This document shows positions 43,401-43,701 of a stretch of 43,701 nucleotides of DNA, piece after piece. Every line of letters starts with the position of its first letter. Position 1 is the stretch's first letter. The stretch covers positions 1 to 43,701 of the forward strand of contig CAJJRX010000018.1 of NCBI GenBank assembly GCA_905194315.1, read 5' to 3'. A model generated the notes under the pieces. The model worked only from the letters and a program-made list of their open reading frames with translations, made no database searches and was not told the origin of the DNA. A program made the translations under genes and the position numbers. Source of the stretch: an uncultured Sutterella sp. GTDB taxonomy: Bacteria > Pseudomonadota > Gammaproteobacteria > Burkholderiales > Burkholderiaceae_F.

Positions 43401-43560
43401 CGGCGGACGCTTCACCTTCGGCGGTCGCATTGCTGCGGGTTATGAACTGCTCGACTCGCATGACGAAATCACGGCAGCGTTTGAGGGCATCCGCAACGCG
43501 CGCTTTACCACGGAAAGTCCGGACTACGGCCGCCTGCGCGGAACACTCGAGCTTAATTGA
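37414..43560 (+). CDS. giant autotransporter, passenger and barrel part
   Basis: This 2,048-aa frame continues the gene beginning at 36450. It carries many autotransporter-associated strand repeats (patterns GSGAITKKGDNTLVITADNSSYSG, LVKTLGGTLTLTAENRYAGET), forming a long beta-helix with repeat units of about 330 aa. A beta-barrel domain starts near residue 1,780 (from about 42,800) after a CSRTSGPLEC linker. It ends at TGA 43558-43560 as TLELN, which is not a normal barrel end. Deleting one T in AATTGATG would continue as NDAAAGYRAGSGEIRLRYGF and stop at 43616-43618, giving the usual terminal phenylalanine. The apparent ATG at 37414 is probably not a true start: there is no signal peptide behind it. 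Confidence 0.85.
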   Translation: MDVTARMGFSKAEGAQVKTTITASDAVFNLYGFRNRDRDRHTGLEPDADSHFVLFSGIDTDEGDTITIGPGGLTLNTLFSDSDGGDQWRPVVRVASTAGLSGSGAITKKGDNTLVITADNSSYSGTWLVAGGNLTLGGRGLLENSSIANRREWGRRYTKDVTGGIWSGDDSYNPNANLGTGDVSLSWSSTQLTVAMDQRTEPLRIRRVYGPGSFRALTTDRLTLQGSFEHTGVTEFDWGDISFEGNITATRELDIGSSANEPANVTLKGSTTVRGNTVMRGDAANLTVDENRTLTTKNVLATTTGSVAFTLRDGALLDITENATLFSGFDTDRGDSITLGAASAIGVEAGNTATQAAGAHIGGTGDLVKTLGGTLTLTAENRYAGETRIRGGRLVLNTAATAGTSTTAVDTGDATGAGTLVFNRTDDYGFTRSITGTGGIEKTGTGTVRLQSSETYDYTGSTDVRRGELVIGEGVRVDGSSALHIGALSEGTTAGVTLEGRAAFTGAIDLGERAAKNTRNTLNISGATIEAARIARSASAASEAQVGVILSEGGTLKITQSSDMLQNFKASDTFELGDGGGAISVAAGARVVQTPGTVIRDQETSTHDRDLHKTGAGRLILTGPNTFTGKLYADEGILQAGNESLSSEVNPGGTGEIRVARGAVFATGFSDTWRMGSEIGGAIRQLTGEGSYMQAGSGTVIVDSAQQYGGDTLIRAGVLELSDGGVLGTGTSAIDTGEGKERGLLAFNQTGEHTWSRGLTGTGGIVKKNTGTLTLSSAEDDKTFTYSGPTRVEAGKLMLATGNSITGTETLDVSAKTDEATFTIQGTATVRDNVVLAREAAAGSLSTLELDGSTLEAANILSARKADETGRIRLSMKEGATVKLHGTGTLFENFDTRSVSEGGKGDVVEIGTNGATLSVEAGEVITQAATAAISKADGATDTTLVKTGAGELQLAAKNTFGGKVIIKEGRLTYGAGGVSTESSLTGNTDAVELASADTNAPAQFAVNFSDTWTVDRDITGAGDFVQEGSGTTVVNRALQHSGRTLIRGGVLELADGGVLGTGTSAIDTGEGVESGLLAFNFSGRENLSTDDITVTRGITGTGGIRQTGTNRVILDTASASADGRFEYSGATEITRGELELASRNHITGTSSLTVGATDTAHKLARFTLKGTATVNGDVVLGQDAVSTSSNEIVLDGAILKARNIVRGNTTSMDNSVVLEAKNAARVIITQDGTLLDSLNTEGANQDRVYLGEGGAVVDVLEGVTATQYASARLSTRQKDPVTGDPVSVTGSDLIKDGKGTLMLTAKNDFTGRIMIHDGVLALGAGGHAADSALGGDPAADITFVETAPNASDPDRVSVNPDPKPVFAVNFSDTYNLAQKLTDENDAVSGSFVNRGTGTTVLTAANDYKGDTVVEHGTVQVGDYTLSAGEAKLGGQGVIELQNTDATLRYALAGDETVSRKITGAGMLSQDSASGGTLRLTGENDFSGDVEIRSGTLEVSSLSALGRGTNVVFGSKLSQKRALRAAVTSSAASPVLRITTDQKETLARNTSGSGSVVMDGTGLLVLSKDYSYAHTGETAIARGNMLLESGAGLPGSVLSTASGTAVRIETGAHEVAGLRSSAGSRLYVTAGSMTDYSSIAASGDVTLGGYLMVDVTGGEADFTGDKLMNVITAGGSLSGQFDGFADNSAIFNFVPEYHYGNGDPDGNAMHLVIMPDNGKCSRTSGPLECIVRSYADLRAVPMARVLDREFAARPSSEISRLFYRLPTDEAADRAAVEAMPLLSGGMVSAIEKTAERLNRMTPVRSCADLMTPGGNRLWVNIAQHRARQDAEAGATGRDADETLLALGAERCLREGTTQLGWLFGYAQSDIESRGNQSQHSADADQYQIGLYGSQRLGESLTLDFRAGYARALVDGRRELVFANRTARSSYSSNVFYAGAGLNFPMAAATPYMRVDLSTVRSSGYHESGAGVLNYTVESKKRNSAVLEAGLRFGTAPAGGRFTFGGRIAAGYELLDSHDEITAAFEGIRNARFTTESPDYGRLRGTLELN
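39607..40626 (+). repeat. long passenger repeat, period about 996 bp
   Basis: A 24-base stretch at 39607-39630 recurs exactly at 40603-40626, within longer similar units encoding LADGGVLGTGTSAIDTGEG-type sequence. An older, more diverged copy lies near 38600. Units of about 330 residues were therefore duplicated, the last pair most recently. Confidence 0.7.
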
Positions 43561-43618
43561 TGCTGCAGCCGGCTACCGTGCAGGAAGCGGTGAGATCCGC
43601 CTGCGCTACGGGTTCTGA
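43559..43618 (+). pseudogene. lost C-terminal beta-strand of the giant autotransporter
   Basis: In the +1 frame these codons read DAAAGYRAGSGEIRLRYGF then TGA. The pattern of alternating hydrophobic residues ending in F is the classical autotransporter C-terminus. It is separated from the main frame by a single extra base at AATT (43555-43558). Confidence 0.75.
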
Positions 43619-43639
43619 TAGCGTAGGGTAAAGAGGAGG

Positions 43640-43672
43640 GCGGACGTCGTGAAAACGGCGTCCGCTTCTTTT
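43640..43672 (+). terminator. intrinsic terminator after the giant autotransporter
   Basis: GCGGACG (43640-43646) pairs with CGTCCGC (43659-43665), with an inner CGT/ACG stem, followed by TTCTTTT. Confidence 0.8.
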
Positions 43673-43701
43673 GTGTGCTCGGCATGAGCATGTGTTAACG
43701 G

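Noticed and set aside
1..43701. CRISPR arrays, tRNA or rRNA genes, complete insertion sequences
   Set aside because: I saw no regularly spaced repeats, cloverleaf-type genes or transposase with terminal inverted repeats in the window.

Overview
The window looks like chromosomal DNA from a Gram-negative, host-associated proteobacterium. It has moderately high G+C genes separated by AT-rich spacers, an ExbB/ExbD/TonB iron-uptake set with a Fur-box-like site, a DMSO-reductase-type DmsAB enzyme very close to the enterobacterial proteins, and three outer-membrane autotransporter systems. The mix of many autotransporters with a respiratory molybdoenzyme resembles gut Sutterellaceae-type Betaproteobacteria. 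That placement is an inference from gene content; no rRNA or tRNA gene is present to confirm it.

Layout, left to right. 1-3771 is an accessory stretch: a terminator, an XRE regulator with a dead IrrE/ImmA-like domain, a divergent DUF4143-type ATPase with an altered Walker B, and about 1 kb of eroded spacer holding a RhuM fragment. 3805-5602 is a fetAB-like iron-export ABC pair and a small membrane protein. 5644-6283 holds an orphan HipB-like antitoxin and three copies of a palindromic operator. 6418-10182 (minus) is a two-gene YadA-like surface operon: an anchored trimeric autotransporter with an unusual coiled-coil tail, followed by an anchorless relative of its head. 11152-12642 (minus) is a MATE exporter behind a hairpin-terminator leader. 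13253-15895 is a classical autotransporter. 15981-19381 (minus) is a GntR regulator, a DcuC-type carrier and an AbgA-type amidohydrolase. 19673-22874 holds two proteins of unknown function. 23346-26354 (minus) is dmsAB without dmsC, followed by a small Imm17-like membrane protein, cysK, a zupT-like carrier, an OGG-type glycosylase and an internally duplicated helix-turn-helix protein. 31159-35569 (minus) is a TonB-dependent receptor with exbB-exbD-tonB. 36450-43618 is a giant autotransporter gene broken by two frame changes.

The strongest signals in the window are these. (1) The giant autotransporter has an 11-G tract exactly where its frame is lost; 10 Gs would join the signal peptide to the passenger, as expected for phase variation. 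A second one-base change near the 3' end removes the final beta-strand, which is intact in the next frame. (2) The MATE gene has a promoter, a hairpin and an intrinsic terminator ahead of its start codon, a riboswitch or attenuator layout. (3) The YadA-like pair has an unusual architecture. (4) An orphan HipB-like regulator has repeated operators. (5) A four-HTH protein appears to have arisen by internal duplication.

Much of the window is devoted to the cell surface (two classical autotransporters, one trimeric autotransporter and its partner, one TonB receptor) and to metal handling (iron import by the TonB set, possible iron export by FetAB, possible zinc uptake by ZupT).
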